This document shows, one piece after another, positions 51,694-60,048 of a DNA stretch of 64,000 bases. The notes below the pieces were generated by a model that saw only the letters and a list, made by a program, of their open reading frames with translations, made no database searches and was not told the origin of the DNA. Position numbers and translations under genes: made by a program. The number at the start of each line of letters is the position of its first letter. Positions within the stretch are counted from its first letter, which is position 1. Origin of the DNA: DATDIC01 sp963777625 (GTDB lineage: Bacteria; Pseudomonadota; Alphaproteobacteria; Acetobacterales; Acetobacteraceae); the NCBI GenBank assembly GCA_963777625.1, contig CAVZRO010000005.1, positions 1 to 64,000 on the forward strand. The letters are read 5' to 3'.

Positions 51694-51882
51694 TCCCCGG
51701 GGGATTGATCCCCGAGGATTGATCACGGTCGCGCGAGTCCGGCTGCTTCACGGTGGAATCCACGCGAGCTTGCGTTGCAACGGCGAGCGGAATGCGTCAG
51801 ATGCGAAACCAAGAGTGGTCCGCGCCGTTGTCGCAGGGCCGGTCTGCGGCTTGCAATCCAGGACGTCCACAGGAGAATTTGT

Positions 51883-52368
51883 ATGATGAAGGTTCGCAAC
51901 CTCGCCACGCTGGTGGCGATCGGTGCTCTCGCCGGGCTGACCGGCTGCTCGACGTTGGGCATCGGCGGCTCATCCGCACCGCAGGCCACGGCTGCCCCCC
52001 CGGCCGCACCGCCGCCGGCGCCGGCCCCGCCGGCACCGACCCCAGGAAACGAGCTGTCGCATCAGACGGTGCGGCAGATCCAGACAGCGCTGAAGCGGAA
52101 CGGCGTTTATAGTGGACGCGTGGACGGCGTATGGGGCCCGAAGACGCAGAACGGGGTCAGCCAGTTCCAGCAGAAGAACGGGCTGCAGGCGACCGGCAGC
52201 CTGGATGAGCCGACCTTCCAGGCGCTGCGCGTCGCATCCCCGGCTGGCAACAGCAGCATGGGCGGCGGGTCGATGAACAGTGGCGCCCCGAGCGGTGGTG
52301 CGATGAATGACAACTCGGGTGCCGCCGGCACCTCGACCGGCGCCCCGCCGGCCACCACCAACCCGTAA
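51883..52368 (+). CDS. Peptidoglycan-binding-domain lipoprotein
   Basis: 161 residues. Signal sequence with lipobox LTGC (LVAIGALAGLTGCSTLG) gives a lipidated Cys. A Pro/Ala linker is followed by a PG_binding_1 domain (about residues 58-110): VRQIQTALKRNGVYSGRVDGVWGPKTQNGVSQFQQKNGLQATGSLD in parts. The C-terminal tail is rich in Gly, Ser, Asn, Met. AGGAG at 51871-51875 supports ATG 51883. It probably sits at the outer membrane and touches the cell wall. Confidence 0.8.
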   Translation: MMKVRNLATLVAIGALAGLTGCSTLGIGGSSAPQATAAPPAAPPPAPAPPAPTPGNELSHQTVRQIQTALKRNGVYSGRVDGVWGPKTQNGVSQFQQKNGLQATGSLDEPTFQALRVASPAGNSSMGGGSMNSGAPSGGAMNDNSGAAGTSTGAPPATTNP

Positions 52369-52388
52369 TTCTGTATCACCCCTGTTCC

Positions 52389-52414
52389 CTCTCCCCGGTC
52401 CTTGCCGGGGAGAG
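52389..52414 (+). terminator. Intrinsic terminator after peptidoglycan-binding lipoprotein
   Basis: Inverted repeat CTCTCCCCGG / CCGGGGAGAG with a 6-nt loop, followed by GATTTA. It is 21 bp after the stop codon. The T-run is weak. Confidence 0.55.
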
Positions 52415-52495
52415 GATTTACATAACGTCAGACTGACGGGAATTGCCGCGGCCTCTGGTCAGGGCCTGTTCACCATTCCGCCCCACACTGCCTGG

Positions 52496-54031
52496 GTGAA
52501 CGTTCTTTCCCCCGCCGCCATCGCCCGTATCCGTACGTTCGCCTTTGCCGGGATCGAAGCGGTGCCGGTTGAAGTGCAGGTGCAGATCTCCGCCGGCCTT
52601 CCAGCCTTCCTGGTCGTCGGCCTGCCCGATAAAGCGGTCGGGGAGGCCCGCGAACGTGTCCGCGCGGCCCTCGCCGCCATGGGTCTGTCGCTGCCGCCGC
52701 GCCGCGTGTTGATCAATCTGGCGCCGGCGGACCTCTTGAAGGAAGGCAGCCATTTCGACCTGCCGCTGGCGCTCGGCGTCCTGGCCGCCATGGACATCCT
52801 GCCGCGCGACGAAATCGACGGCTACGCCGCCCTGGGGGAGTTGCACCTCGACGGCACGCTGCATCCGGTTGCCGGCGTCCTGCCGGCGGCGATCGGGGCA
52901 TCGGCACGCGACCTCGGCCTGATCTGCCCGGCCGCTCAAGGCGGGGAAGCCGCCTGGGCCGGCCGGATCGAGGTGCTGGCCGCACCCGATCTGCTGAGCC
53001 TGATCAATCATTTCCGCGGCTCGCAGGTGCTCACCCCGCCGCAGCCCGCCGGCGTCGCGGAGACCCCGCGCGGGCCCGAGCTGGCCGACGTGAAAGGCAT
53101 GGAAACCGCCAAGCGTGCGCTGGAAATCGCCGCCGCCGGCGGCCACAACCTGCTGCTGATCGGCCCGCCCGGCGCCGGCAAGTCAATGCTGGCGGCGCGA
53201 CTGCCCGGCCTGTTGCCCGATCTCACGCCGGCCCAGGCGCTGGAGGTCAGCATGATCCACAGCGTTGCCGGATTGTTGGAAGGCGGCCGGCTGGTGATGC
53301 GTCCGCCGTTCCGCGAGCCGCACCATTCGGCGTCCCAGGCAGCGCTCAGCGGCGGTGGCCAGCGCGCCCGGCCCGGCGAAGTGTCGCTTGCCCATCGCGG
53401 CGTGCTGTTCCTGGATGAACTGCCGGAATTTCCCAAGCCGGCGCTGGAATCGCTGCGCCAGCCCATGGAATCCGGGCGCACCACGGTGGCGCGCGCCGCC
53501 GCCCACATCACCTATCCCGCGCGGTTCCAGCTCGTCGCGGCGATGAACCCGTGCCGCTGCGGCTACCTGGGGGATGCCGGGCGGGAGTGCGGGCGGACGC
53601 CGCGCTGCGGCGAGGATTACCAGAACCGGATCAGCGGACCGGTGCTCGACCGCATCGACCTCACGGTCGAGGTGCAACCCGCCTCGGCCGCCGAACTGGC
53701 ACGCGCGCCGCGCGGCGAAACCTCCACGGCCGTCGCCGCCCGGGTTGCCAGGGCAAGAATGGCGCAAGCCGCGCGATCGGATGGCAACAGCCCCATCCGC
53801 AATGCCGAGCTGGACCCCGGCGACCTCGCCCTGACGCCAGACGCCCAGTCCTTGGCCGAGCAGGCGATGGACCGCCTGCGCCTCTCGCCGCGCGGCTACA
53901 CGCGGGTCCTGCGCGTGTCGCGCAGCATCGCCGATCTCGCCGGCGCCGAGGTCATCGGGCGGGTGCACGTGGCCGAGGCACTGGCGTTCCGCCATCGGAT
54001 GCCCGGACGGAAACCGCTCGTCGCGCCGTGA
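52496..54031 (+). CDS. comM: YifB/ComM-type Mg-chelatase-like AAA+ ATPase
   Basis: 511 residues. An N-terminal Lon-S5-like domain (VEVQVQISAGLPAFLVVGLPDKAVGEARERVRAAL) precedes the AAA+ module with Walker A LLIGPPGAGKSMLA, HHSASQAALSGGG, Walker B GVLFLDELPEF and PMESGRTTVARA. The zinc-type insert NPCRCGYLGD and C-terminal YTRVLRVSRSIADLAG complete the family. ComM is a branch-migration helicase helping integrate incoming DNA in transformable bacteria. GTG 52496 (VNVLSPAAIARIRTFAF) fits the family start. Confidence 0.9.
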   Translation: MNVLSPAAIARIRTFAFAGIEAVPVEVQVQISAGLPAFLVVGLPDKAVGEARERVRAALAAMGLSLPPRRVLINLAPADLLKEGSHFDLPLALGVLAAMDILPRDEIDGYAALGELHLDGTLHPVAGVLPAAIGASARDLGLICPAAQGGEAAWAGRIEVLAAPDLLSLINHFRGSQVLTPPQPAGVAETPRGPELADVKGMETAKRALEIAAAGGHNLLLIGPPGAGKSMLAARLPGLLPDLTPAQALEVSMIHSVAGLLEGGRLVMRPPFREPHHSASQAALSGGGQRARPGEVSLAHRGVLFLDELPEFPKPALESLRQPMESGRTTVARAAAHITYPARFQLVAAMNPCRCGYLGDAGRECGRTPRCGEDYQNRISGPVLDRIDLTVEVQPASAAELARAPRGETSTAVAARVARARMAQAARSDGNSPIRNAELDPGDLALTPDAQSLAEQAMDRLRLSPRGYTRVLRVSRSIADLAGAEVIGRVHVAEALAFRHRMPGRKPLVAP

Positions 54032-54086
54032 TGTCAGCGGCCCGAAGGGCCGACTGGCATGCCCGTAGATCCGTCATGTCCGTAGA

Positions 54087-54134
54087 CCCGTCATGCCCGC
54101 GAAAGCGGACATCCAGCCGAAAGCACGGAATTCC
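54087..54134 (+). repeat. Type-C intergenic repeat, copy 2
   Basis: CCCGTCATGCCCGCGAAAGC, GGACATCCAGCCGAAAGCAC, GGAATTCC in order. It matches 29037-29100 apart from a short internal repeat there. Confidence 0.65.
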
Positions 54135-54208
54135 ACCGGTTTGCCTAGATTCCCCCGCACTCGCAGCAATAACGAACCTAGATCACCGTCAATGCAGTCT
54201 GGTATAAT

Positions 54209-54261
54209 ATATCAGCGGCCCGACGATCCCCGGGGCAGTCAAGACCTCGGGCCGATGGTAT
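54209..54261 (+). repeat. 53-bp palindromic repeat, copy 3
   Basis: ATATCAGCGGCCCGACGATC at the left end and CTCGGGCCGATGGTAT at the right, centre CCCGGGGCAGTCAAGAC. The centre is almost the same as in copy 2 at 50233. Confidence 0.75.
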
Positions 54262-54355
54262 GATCGTCCCGCCCGGCGCGTCCGCCATTGGACATCCACC
54301 GACGATGGCCGGTATTGGTTCCGCACGATCCCGTCCCAACACGGAGCGCATCCAA

Positions 54356-55162
54356 ATGGCCGACGCCGAGAACGCCGTCCCTTCAACCGAAAAACTTACG
54401 CTGGCCATCGACATCGGCGGCAGCCATCTCAAGGCCGGCATTCTGAACGAGGCGGGGGCGGTGGCTGCCGGACCGGTACGCGTGGAAACGCCCAAGCCGG
54501 CCAAACCCGCCGCAGTGGTCGAGGGTCTGATCGGACTGGCCCATCAACTCGGCCGGTTCGACCGCATTTCGATTGGCTTTCCCGGCGTGGTCCGGGGTGC
54601 CGCCGTGCTGACCGCACCCAATCTCGGCACCAAGGACTGGCACGGCTTCTCGCTCGCCCATGAGCTGTCCCATCATCTCGGTGCGCCCGCCCGGATGCTG
54701 AACGATGCAACCATCCAGGGTCTCGGCGTGATCAGCGGACATGGCCTGGAATGCGTGCTGACGATGGGCACCGGCATGGGCTTCGCGCTGTTCCAGCATG
54801 GGCTGCTGACGCCGCACCTGGAAATGAGCCAGCATCCGGTGAAGACCCACAAGACATACGATCAGTATGTCGGCGATGCCGCGCTCAAGGATGTCGGACG
54901 CGGGCGCTGGAATCGCCGGGTCCGCCGGGTGATCGGCCATATGGATACGCTGGCGATGTACGACATGCTCTACATCGGCGGCGGCAATGCCAGGCTGATC
55001 GAAGGCGCGCTGCCCGATCGCGTGAAGGTTGTTTCAAACGAGGCCGGCATCACCGGCGGCGTCCGCCTGTGGGATCCCCGCCTCGATCCCGCCTTCGCCG
55101 AGCACCCGGCGTTTGCCCCGATCAGCTCGCCGGTACCCGCGAGCGCCGATAGCGGCGGATAA
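54356..55162 (+). CDS. ppgK: ROK-family polyphosphate glucokinase-like protein
   Basis: 268 residues. ROK kinase phosphate loop LAIDIGGSHLKAGIL, IGFPGVVRGAAVLTAPNLG, the sugar site ARMLNDATIQGLG (catalytic Asp in LNDA), and MGTGMGFALF. The pattern VRGAAVLTAPNLGTKDWHGF resembles polyphosphate/ATP glucokinases rather than repressors, and no zinc or HTH region is present. ATG 54356 has GGAG upstream. It is convergent with pgi, whose 3' end it overlaps by 41 bp. It would phosphorylate glucose, feeding pgi. Confidence 0.8.
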   Translation: MADAENAVPSTEKLTLAIDIGGSHLKAGILNEAGAVAAGPVRVETPKPAKPAAVVEGLIGLAHQLGRFDRISIGFPGVVRGAAVLTAPNLGTKDWHGFSLAHELSHHLGAPARMLNDATIQGLGVISGHGLECVLTMGTGMGFALFQHGLLTPHLEMSQHPVKTHKTYDQYVGDAALKDVGRGRWNRRVRRVIGHMDTLAMYDMLYIGGGNARLIEGALPDRVKVVSNEAGITGGVRLWDPRLDPAFAEHPAFAPISSPVPASADSGG

Positions 55163-56759
55163 GCGCGTTGGTCGAGCTGTCGTGGTTCAGCGCGGGCTCC
55201 TTGGCGTCCCGCAGTTCCGGGATGATGTGGACCGCCAGCACCTTGCCCAGCTCCACGCCCCACTGATCGAACGAATCGATCGCCCAGATCGCGCCCTGGG
55301 TAAACACGCTGTGCTCGTACAATGCCACCAGGCTGCCCAGTGTGCGCGGGTCCAGCCGCTCGGCCAGTATCACGTTGGTCGGTCGGTTGCCCTCGGTCAC
55401 CCGGAACGGGGTCTGGAACTCGGGTGAGCCCTCGGCGTGCAATTCCTCCGCGGTCTTGCCGAACGCCAGACCCTCGGCCTGGGCGAACAGGTTAGCCATC
55501 AGCAGGTCGTGGTGCTCGGCCAGTGAACTTAGTGGAGCGCAGAAGCCGATCAGGTCGCACGGCACCAGTTTCGTGCCTTGGTGCAGCAACTGGTAGAATG
55601 AGTGCTGGCCGTCGGTGCCCGGCTCGCCCCAGACGATCTGGCTCGTCTGCCAGTCCACATGTTGCCCGTTCAGATCGACATGCTTGCCGTTGCTCTCCAT
55701 GGTTAGCTGCTGAAGATAGGCGGGGAAGCGGGCTAACGGCGCCGCATAGGGCATCACGCCCAGCGTCTCCGCCCCGAAGAAGTTGTTGTACCAGACCGTC
55801 AGCAGGCCCATCAGCATCGGCAGGTTCTTCGCCGGCGGGGCAGTGCGGAAATGCTCGTCCATGGCATGGAAGCCGGCCAGCAGGTCGCGGAAATTATCCG
55901 GCCCGATGGCGATCATGGTGGACAGTCCGATCGCCAAATCCATCGAATAGCGGCCGCCCACCCAGTCCCAGAAGCCGAACATGTTGCTGGTATCAATGCC
56001 GAATTTCCGCACGCCGGCTTCGTTGGTGGAGACGGCAACGAAATGCTTCGCCACCGCGGCGTCGGAACCCAGCGCGCCCACCACCCAGGCCCGCGCCGTG
56101 GCGGCGTTGGTCATCGTCTCCAACGTCGTGAAGGTCTTGGAAGAAATGACGAACAGCGTCTCCGCCGCGTCCAGCCCCCGCGTCGCCGCGGCGAAGTTCG
56201 CTCCATCAATGTTTGAAACGAAGCGACACTCAGGCGATCCCTTGCTGTACTCCTGCAGCGCCAGCCAGGCCATCTCCGGCCCCAGATACGACCCGCCGAT
56301 GCCGATATTGATCACCGTGCGGATGCGCTTGCCGGTATGGCCGGTCCAGGACCCGTCGCGCACGCGCGCGGCGAACGCCCCCATCCGGTCCAGCACCGCA
56401 TGCACCTCGGGCACCACATCCTTGCCCTCGGCCATGATGTGAGCATCCCGCGGCGCCCGCAGCGCCACGTGCAGCACGGACCGCCGCTCGGTGGTGTTGA
56501 TCGCCTCGCCACGGAACATCGCGTCCCGCCGTGCGACGACACCCTGCTCGACCGCAAGCTGTTGCAGCAGGCGCAGCGTTTCGTCGGTGATGCGGTTCTT
56601 GGAATAATCCAGGAACAATCCCGCTGCCTCGGCCGAGTAACGTTCGGCGCGGCCGGGGTCGTCCTTGAACAATTGCCGCAGGTGCGCACCCTTGAGCTGC
56701 TCGTGATGCGCGGCAAGCGCCCGCCACGCGGGCCTGTCGATGGGTCGGTTGACCGCCAT
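55122..56759 (-). CDS. pgi: Glucose-6-phosphate isomerase
   Basis: 545 residues, full length for the family. Signatures are INIGIGGSYLGPEMAW, VSNIDGANF, SSKTFTTLETMTNA, GGRYSMDLAIGLS (PGI signature 1 region), and FDQWGVELGKVLA near the end. Interconverts glucose 6-phosphate and fructose 6-phosphate. The HAD phosphatase gene lies 2 bp upstream and is co-oriented, so the two are probably one unit. Confidence 0.96.
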   Translation of the reverse strand: MAVNRPIDRPAWRALAAHHEQLKGAHLRQLFKDDPGRAERYSAEAAGLFLDYSKNRITDETLRLLQQLAVEQGVVARRDAMFRGEAINTTERRSVLHVALRAPRDAHIMAEGKDVVPEVHAVLDRMGAFAARVRDGSWTGHTGKRIRTVINIGIGGSYLGPEMAWLALQEYSKGSPECRFVSNIDGANFAAATRGLDAAETLFVISSKTFTTLETMTNAATARAWVVGALGSDAAVAKHFVAVSTNEAGVRKFGIDTSNMFGFWDWVGGRYSMDLAIGLSTMIAIGPDNFRDLLAGFHAMDEHFRTAPPAKNLPMLMGLLTVWYNNFFGAETLGVMPYAAPLARFPAYLQQLTMESNGKHVDLNGQHVDWQTSQIVWGEPGTDGQHSFYQLLHQGTKLVPCDLIGFCAPLSSLAEHHDLLMANLFAQAEGLAFGKTAEELHAEGSPEFQTPFRVTEGNRPTNVILAERLDPRTLGSLVALYEHSVFTQGAIWAIDSFDQWGVELGKVLAVHIIPELRDAKEPALNHDSSTNALIRRYRRSRVPAS

Positions 56760-56761
56760 GT

Positions 56762-57457
56762 CTAACTCCTTTTGCCGGATCCGATTTGCCCGAAGGCGGA
56801 CCGGTCGAACCGCAGCAGGTCGCCGATCGCCTCGATCTGGATATCCGCCGGTGGGTACGTCTTCAACACCTCCGGGTCCAGCGCGTAATGACCCTGGCGG
56901 GGAAATACCGTGGTCACCCGGTCGCCCCAGACCTTCTTGACCGCATCCAGGATGCGCAGCTTGTCGTCGATCAGCACATAGTGCCGGGCCGGATACCAGT
57001 GTTCGACGTCATCCAGCTCCTGTTCCTTGTGGATGTAGATCAGCACGCGGTCCGCGAACGCCCGCCACAGGCCCGAACATTCCACCTTGCGTGGCTGGAA
57101 CACCGCGTCTCCGTCCGACAGGATCACCGTCGGCCCCCATTGTGCCGCGTGCCGCACGGCATCGAGCGCGCCGGGATAGAGCCGCTTGGCAAACGGATAA
57201 TCCACCAGCCAATTGGCCATACGCAGCACGCGTGGGTCGTGCAACTCTTCCACCCGGTAGCGCTCCAGCGCACCCAGATAATCCGCGTAGCCCAGCTCGC
57301 CGCGCAGTTCCTCGAACAGCGCCCAGAAGCGGTCGCCCGCCTGCACGCCGTAATTCTGCTCCAGGTGCTCGCGCATGTCGTTCTGCACGCCGTCATTGTC
57401 GACCAGCGTGTTGTCCACGTCGAACAGGAACACGAGGTCCGATTGGGTTGTGCTCAT
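56762..57457 (-). CDS. HAD-superfamily hydrolase
   Basis: 231 residues. Motif I is FLFDVDNTLVDNDG with the nucleophile Asp and the acid/base Asp. Motif II is TVILSDGDAVF, motif III the Lys near FQPRKVE, and motif IV is HYVLIDDKLRIL. The cap domain is helical (VQNDMREHLEQNYGV). It is probably a sugar or nucleotide phosphatase. It precedes pgi by 2 bp, which suggests a link to sugar phosphates, but the substrate is unknown. Confidence 0.8.
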   Translation of the reverse strand: MSTTQSDLVFLFDVDNTLVDNDGVQNDMREHLEQNYGVQAGDRFWALFEELRGELGYADYLGALERYRVEELHDPRVLRMANWLVDYPFAKRLYPGALDAVRHAAQWGPTVILSDGDAVFQPRKVECSGLWRAFADRVLIYIHKEQELDDVEHWYPARHYVLIDDKLRILDAVKKVWGDRVTTVFPRQGHYALDPEVLKTYPPADIQIEAIGDLLRFDRSAFGQIGSGKRS

Positions 57458-57567
57458 CCGGCCACCATTGGTTCGCAGTCGGCATTGTGGACTGAAATCG
57501 CCTCCGTGCGCGAGCCCCGGTTCGGCAAATGCCCGCCAGCTCGCTTGCCTGCCGCGGGTAAAGTCCT

Positions 57568-57581
57568 ACATATTGTAGGAC
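57568..57581. promoter_or_regulatory. Candidate operator of the toxin-antitoxin module
   Basis: Near-perfect palindrome CCTACATATTGTAGG (reading from 57567), 19 nt upstream of the antitoxin ATG. Its placement over the likely promoter suits autoregulation. Confidence 0.4.
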
Positions 57582-57599
57582 AAACCTGGGACCGCGATC

Positions 57600-57884
57600 A
57601 TGGCCGACACGATCACCGCACGCGACGCCAACCACCGTTTCGCCCGCATCCTCAGTGAGGTGGAATCGGGCAAGGAATTCGTGGTGACCCGCAATGGTGT
57701 ACCGGTTGCCCGAATCGTGCCCGAACGCCTGCCGGACGGGCGTCGGCGACTGACGGCGGAGCAGGAGCGCATCCTTGCCGAGAGCAATATGCGACTGCGA
57801 CAAGGATGGCCGCTCGGGATCGAACATTTTGACCGCAACGAACTCTACGATGACATATTGGGAATCAAGGATCCTGAAGCGTGA
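57600..57884 (+). CDS. Phd/YefM-family antitoxin
   Basis: 94 residues. The N-terminal part (TITARDANHRFARILSEVESGKEFVVTRNGVPVARIVPER) has the Phd/YefM DNA-binding fold. The acidic, less ordered C-terminal part would bind the toxin. The next gene, a PIN-domain toxin, overlaps its stop by GTGA, the usual coupling in type II modules. It probably represses its own promoter; the palindrome CTACATATTGTAGG upstream (57568-57581) is a candidate operator. Confidence 0.85.
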   Translation: MADTITARDANHRFARILSEVESGKEFVVTRNGVPVARIVPERLPDGRRRLTAEQERILAESNMRLRQGWPLGIEHFDRNELYDDILGIKDPEA

Positions 57885-58348
57885 GATTCACGCTCGACAG
57901 CAATGTTCTCGTCTATACTGCGGATGGACGGGACAGCGAACGCCAGGAAAGCGCTTTGTCGATCATGAACCGCGCAGCACGCTGTGACTGTGTTCTGCTT
58001 CCGCAGGCGCTGTCCGAATTTTTTCACGCGGTGACTCGAAAGCGCATCATGCCTCGTTCAGTCGCAGCCGATCAGGTTCGTGGCTGGCTTCGCCTGTTTC
58101 CGATCACCGCCGGAGCGGCCGAGAACGCAATATTGGCCGCCCTTGAGGCGGCTGTTGCCGGCCGCTTCCAGTTCTACGATGCGCTGCTGCTTGCAACCGC
58201 CGGGGAAGCCGGGTGCGGCGCTGTTATCTCAGAAGACATGCGGGATGGCGCGGAACTACGTCAGGTGCAGGTGGTCGCAGCCTTCGCATCGCACGGTGCC
58301 ATCAGCGCCGGCGCCGAGGCGTTGCTGTCTGGTACCGCCGCCAGCTGA
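57881..58348 (+). CDS. PIN-domain (VapC-like) toxin
   Basis: 155 residues. The PIN ribonuclease fold has the conserved acidic residues in TLDSNVLVYTAD (first Asp), LPQALSEFF (Glu), and QFYDALLLATAGEAGC (third Asp), and a final SEDM-x-D pair. VapC toxins cut tRNA or rRNA when freed from the antitoxin. GTG 57881 overlaps the antitoxin stop. The pair stands alone between sugar-phosphate and fatty-acid genes, as expected for a mobile stress module. Confidence 0.85.
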   Translation: MRFTLDSNVLVYTADGRDSERQESALSIMNRAARCDCVLLPQALSEFFHAVTRKRIMPRSVAADQVRGWLRLFPITAGAAENAILAALEAAVAGRFQFYDALLLATAGEAGCGAVISEDMRDGAELRQVQVVAAFASHGAISAGAEALLSGTAAS

Positions 58349-58424
58349 CTGGCGTTGGTTGACCCGCCCCATGGCTTCGCCCAGAACCCGCCGAACTGTC
58401 GTGCAACCCACGAGGGACATCCAC

Positions 58425-58847
58425 ATGACCACCGCGGCTACCTTCGAGCACCTTCAGATCGGCCAGACGGCCAGCACCTCCAAGACCATCACCGAGGCCG
58501 ACATCCTGCTGTTCGCCGCCGTCAGCACCGACACCAACCCGGTGCATATCGACGCTGAAGCCGCCAGCCGCTCCATCTTCAAGGAACGTGTGGCGCATGG
58601 TATGCTGTCCGCCGGCCTGATCAGCGCCGTGCTGGGCACCAAGCTGCCCGGCCCCGGCACCATCTATCTCGGCCAGACCCTGCGCTTCCGCGCCCCGGTG
58701 AAGATCGGCGCCACGGTGACCGCCACCGTCGAGGTCACCGCCCTCCAGCCCGAGAAGCGCCGCGCCACGCTCAAGACCACCTGCACGGTCGGCGGCCAGA
58801 CCGTGATCGAAGGCGAGGCGCAGGTCCAGCTCCCGCCGCCCGCCTGA
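58425..58847 (+). CDS. MaoC-like (R)-specific enoyl-CoA hydratase
   Basis: 140 residues with the hotdog MaoC hydratase motif ADILLFAAVSTDTNPVHID, in which Asp and His form the hydratase dyad, and ERVAHGMLSAGLISAVLG. PhaJ-type members convert trans-2-enoyl-CoA to (R)-3-hydroxyacyl-CoA for polyhydroxyalkanoate synthesis; others serve fatty-acid metabolism. ATG 58425 follows GAGGGACATCC. ribF starts inside its stop (TGATG), so the two are coupled. Confidence 0.85.
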   Translation: MTTAATFEHLQIGQTASTSKTITEADILLFAAVSTDTNPVHIDAEAASRSIFKERVAHGMLSAGLISAVLGTKLPGPGTIYLGQTLRFRAPVKIGATVTATVEVTALQPEKRRATLKTTCTVGGQTVIEGEAQVQLPPPA

Positions 58848-59779
58848 TGCGCCTGTTCCGCGACTGGCGCGGCCTGCCGGACGATGCGCGCGGCGCCACC
58901 GTGGCGCTTGGCAATTTCGACGGCGTGCATCGCGGCCACGCCGCCGTGCTGCGCGCCGCCCACACCGCCCGGCCGGACGCACCGCTCGCCGTCCTGACGT
59001 TCGAGCCGCACCCGCGCGAGCTGTTCCGCCCCGACGATCCGCCCTTCCGCCTCACGCTATCCGCCGAGCGCGCCGACGCGCTGGCCGCCCTCGGGGCGGT
59101 GCTGCTGTACGAATTGCCGTTCGACCATCGGTTCAGCCTGATGCCGCCCGAATCCTTCGTGAGCGGCATATTGCACGACGCGCTGGCCGCCCGGCACCTC
59201 GCCTGCGGCCCGGATTTCGCCTTCGGTCACCGCAAGACCGGCGACACCGCCTTCCTGGCAGCGCGCGCGGAGGCGCTTGGCATGGGACTGACGCTGGTGC
59301 CGCCCGTCACCGACGCCGAAGGACCGCTCTCGTCCACGCGCATCCGCCGCGCCCTGCGCGATGGCTACCCGGAGCGCGCCGCCGCCGAGCTGGGCCGCCC
59401 CTGGACGATCCGCGGCCAGGTGGCGCATGGCGACCAGCGCGGCCGTACCATCGGTTTCCCCACCGCCAACATCACGCTCGGCCGCCACCTGGAGCCGGCC
59501 CGCGGCGTCTATGCGGTCACCGTGCGCCTGCCGGACGGCAACACGCGCCCGGGTGCGGCCAATATCGGCCGCCGCCCCACCGTGAATGCGGGCACGGAGA
59601 GCCGACTGGAGGTAAACATCTTCGATTTCGACGGCGATCTATACGATGCCGAGCTCACCGTGGCGCTGCACGCCTACCTAAGGCCAGAGCAGAAATTCTC
59701 CGGACTCGATGCCCTGAAGGCGCAGATCGCGACGGATGTGCAGGAAGCGCGTCGGCTAATGCGGCAGGCTCCTGCCTGA
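58847..59779 (+). CDS. ribF: Bifunctional riboflavin kinase / FAD synthetase
   Basis: 310 residues. The N-terminal nucleotidyltransferase has GNFDGVHRGH at residues 22-31 and LSSTRIRRALRDG. The C-terminal flavokinase has GRTIGFPTANI and the NIGRRPTVN and EVNIFDFDGDLYD segments. It makes FMN and then FAD from riboflavin. The start overlaps the MaoC stop by one base; ileS follows 269 bp later. Confidence 0.95.
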   Translation: MRLFRDWRGLPDDARGATVALGNFDGVHRGHAAVLRAAHTARPDAPLAVLTFEPHPRELFRPDDPPFRLTLSAERADALAALGAVLLYELPFDHRFSLMPPESFVSGILHDALAARHLACGPDFAFGHRKTGDTAFLAARAEALGMGLTLVPPVTDAEGPLSSTRIRRALRDGYPERAAAELGRPWTIRGQVAHGDQRGRTIGFPTANITLGRHLEPARGVYAVTVRLPDGNTRPGAANIGRRPTVNAGTESRLEVNIFDFDGDLYDAELTVALHAYLRPEQKFSGLDALKAQIATDVQEARRLMRQAPA

Positions 59780-60048
59780 TCCCACGACGTTTGGAGCGTC
59801 AATCGACGGTGGCACGCGTGCCCAACCCTGGCGCCGCGCTACCGGGGCTTTCGTCACCATCGTCGCGGGTTCCCGGGACGTCGGGCGAAGGGCCGACTTC
59901 TTGACCGTCAGGCCCGTAACTCCCCATAATACCAGGCATGGAAATGGGGTACAGGCCCGCGCGAATTACCGCCCCGGCGGCTCGCTGAGCGCCGGGCCCC
60001 GCACGCGCTTTCACCCGTTTCGCGGCCGCTAGGCCGCCCGGATTCCCG

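Larger units (their letters stand above)
54032..54355. other. Intergenic cluster of repeats (D, C and B types)
   Basis: Contains a short type-D fragment (54031-54066), type-C copy 2 (54087-54134) and the third 53-bp palindrome (54209-54261). No gene. Confidence 0.55.

Noticed and set aside
59780..60048. T-box or riboswitch upstream of ileS
   Set aside because: No T-box consensus or tandem stem structure was visible, and T-boxes are not usual in Alphaproteobacteria.
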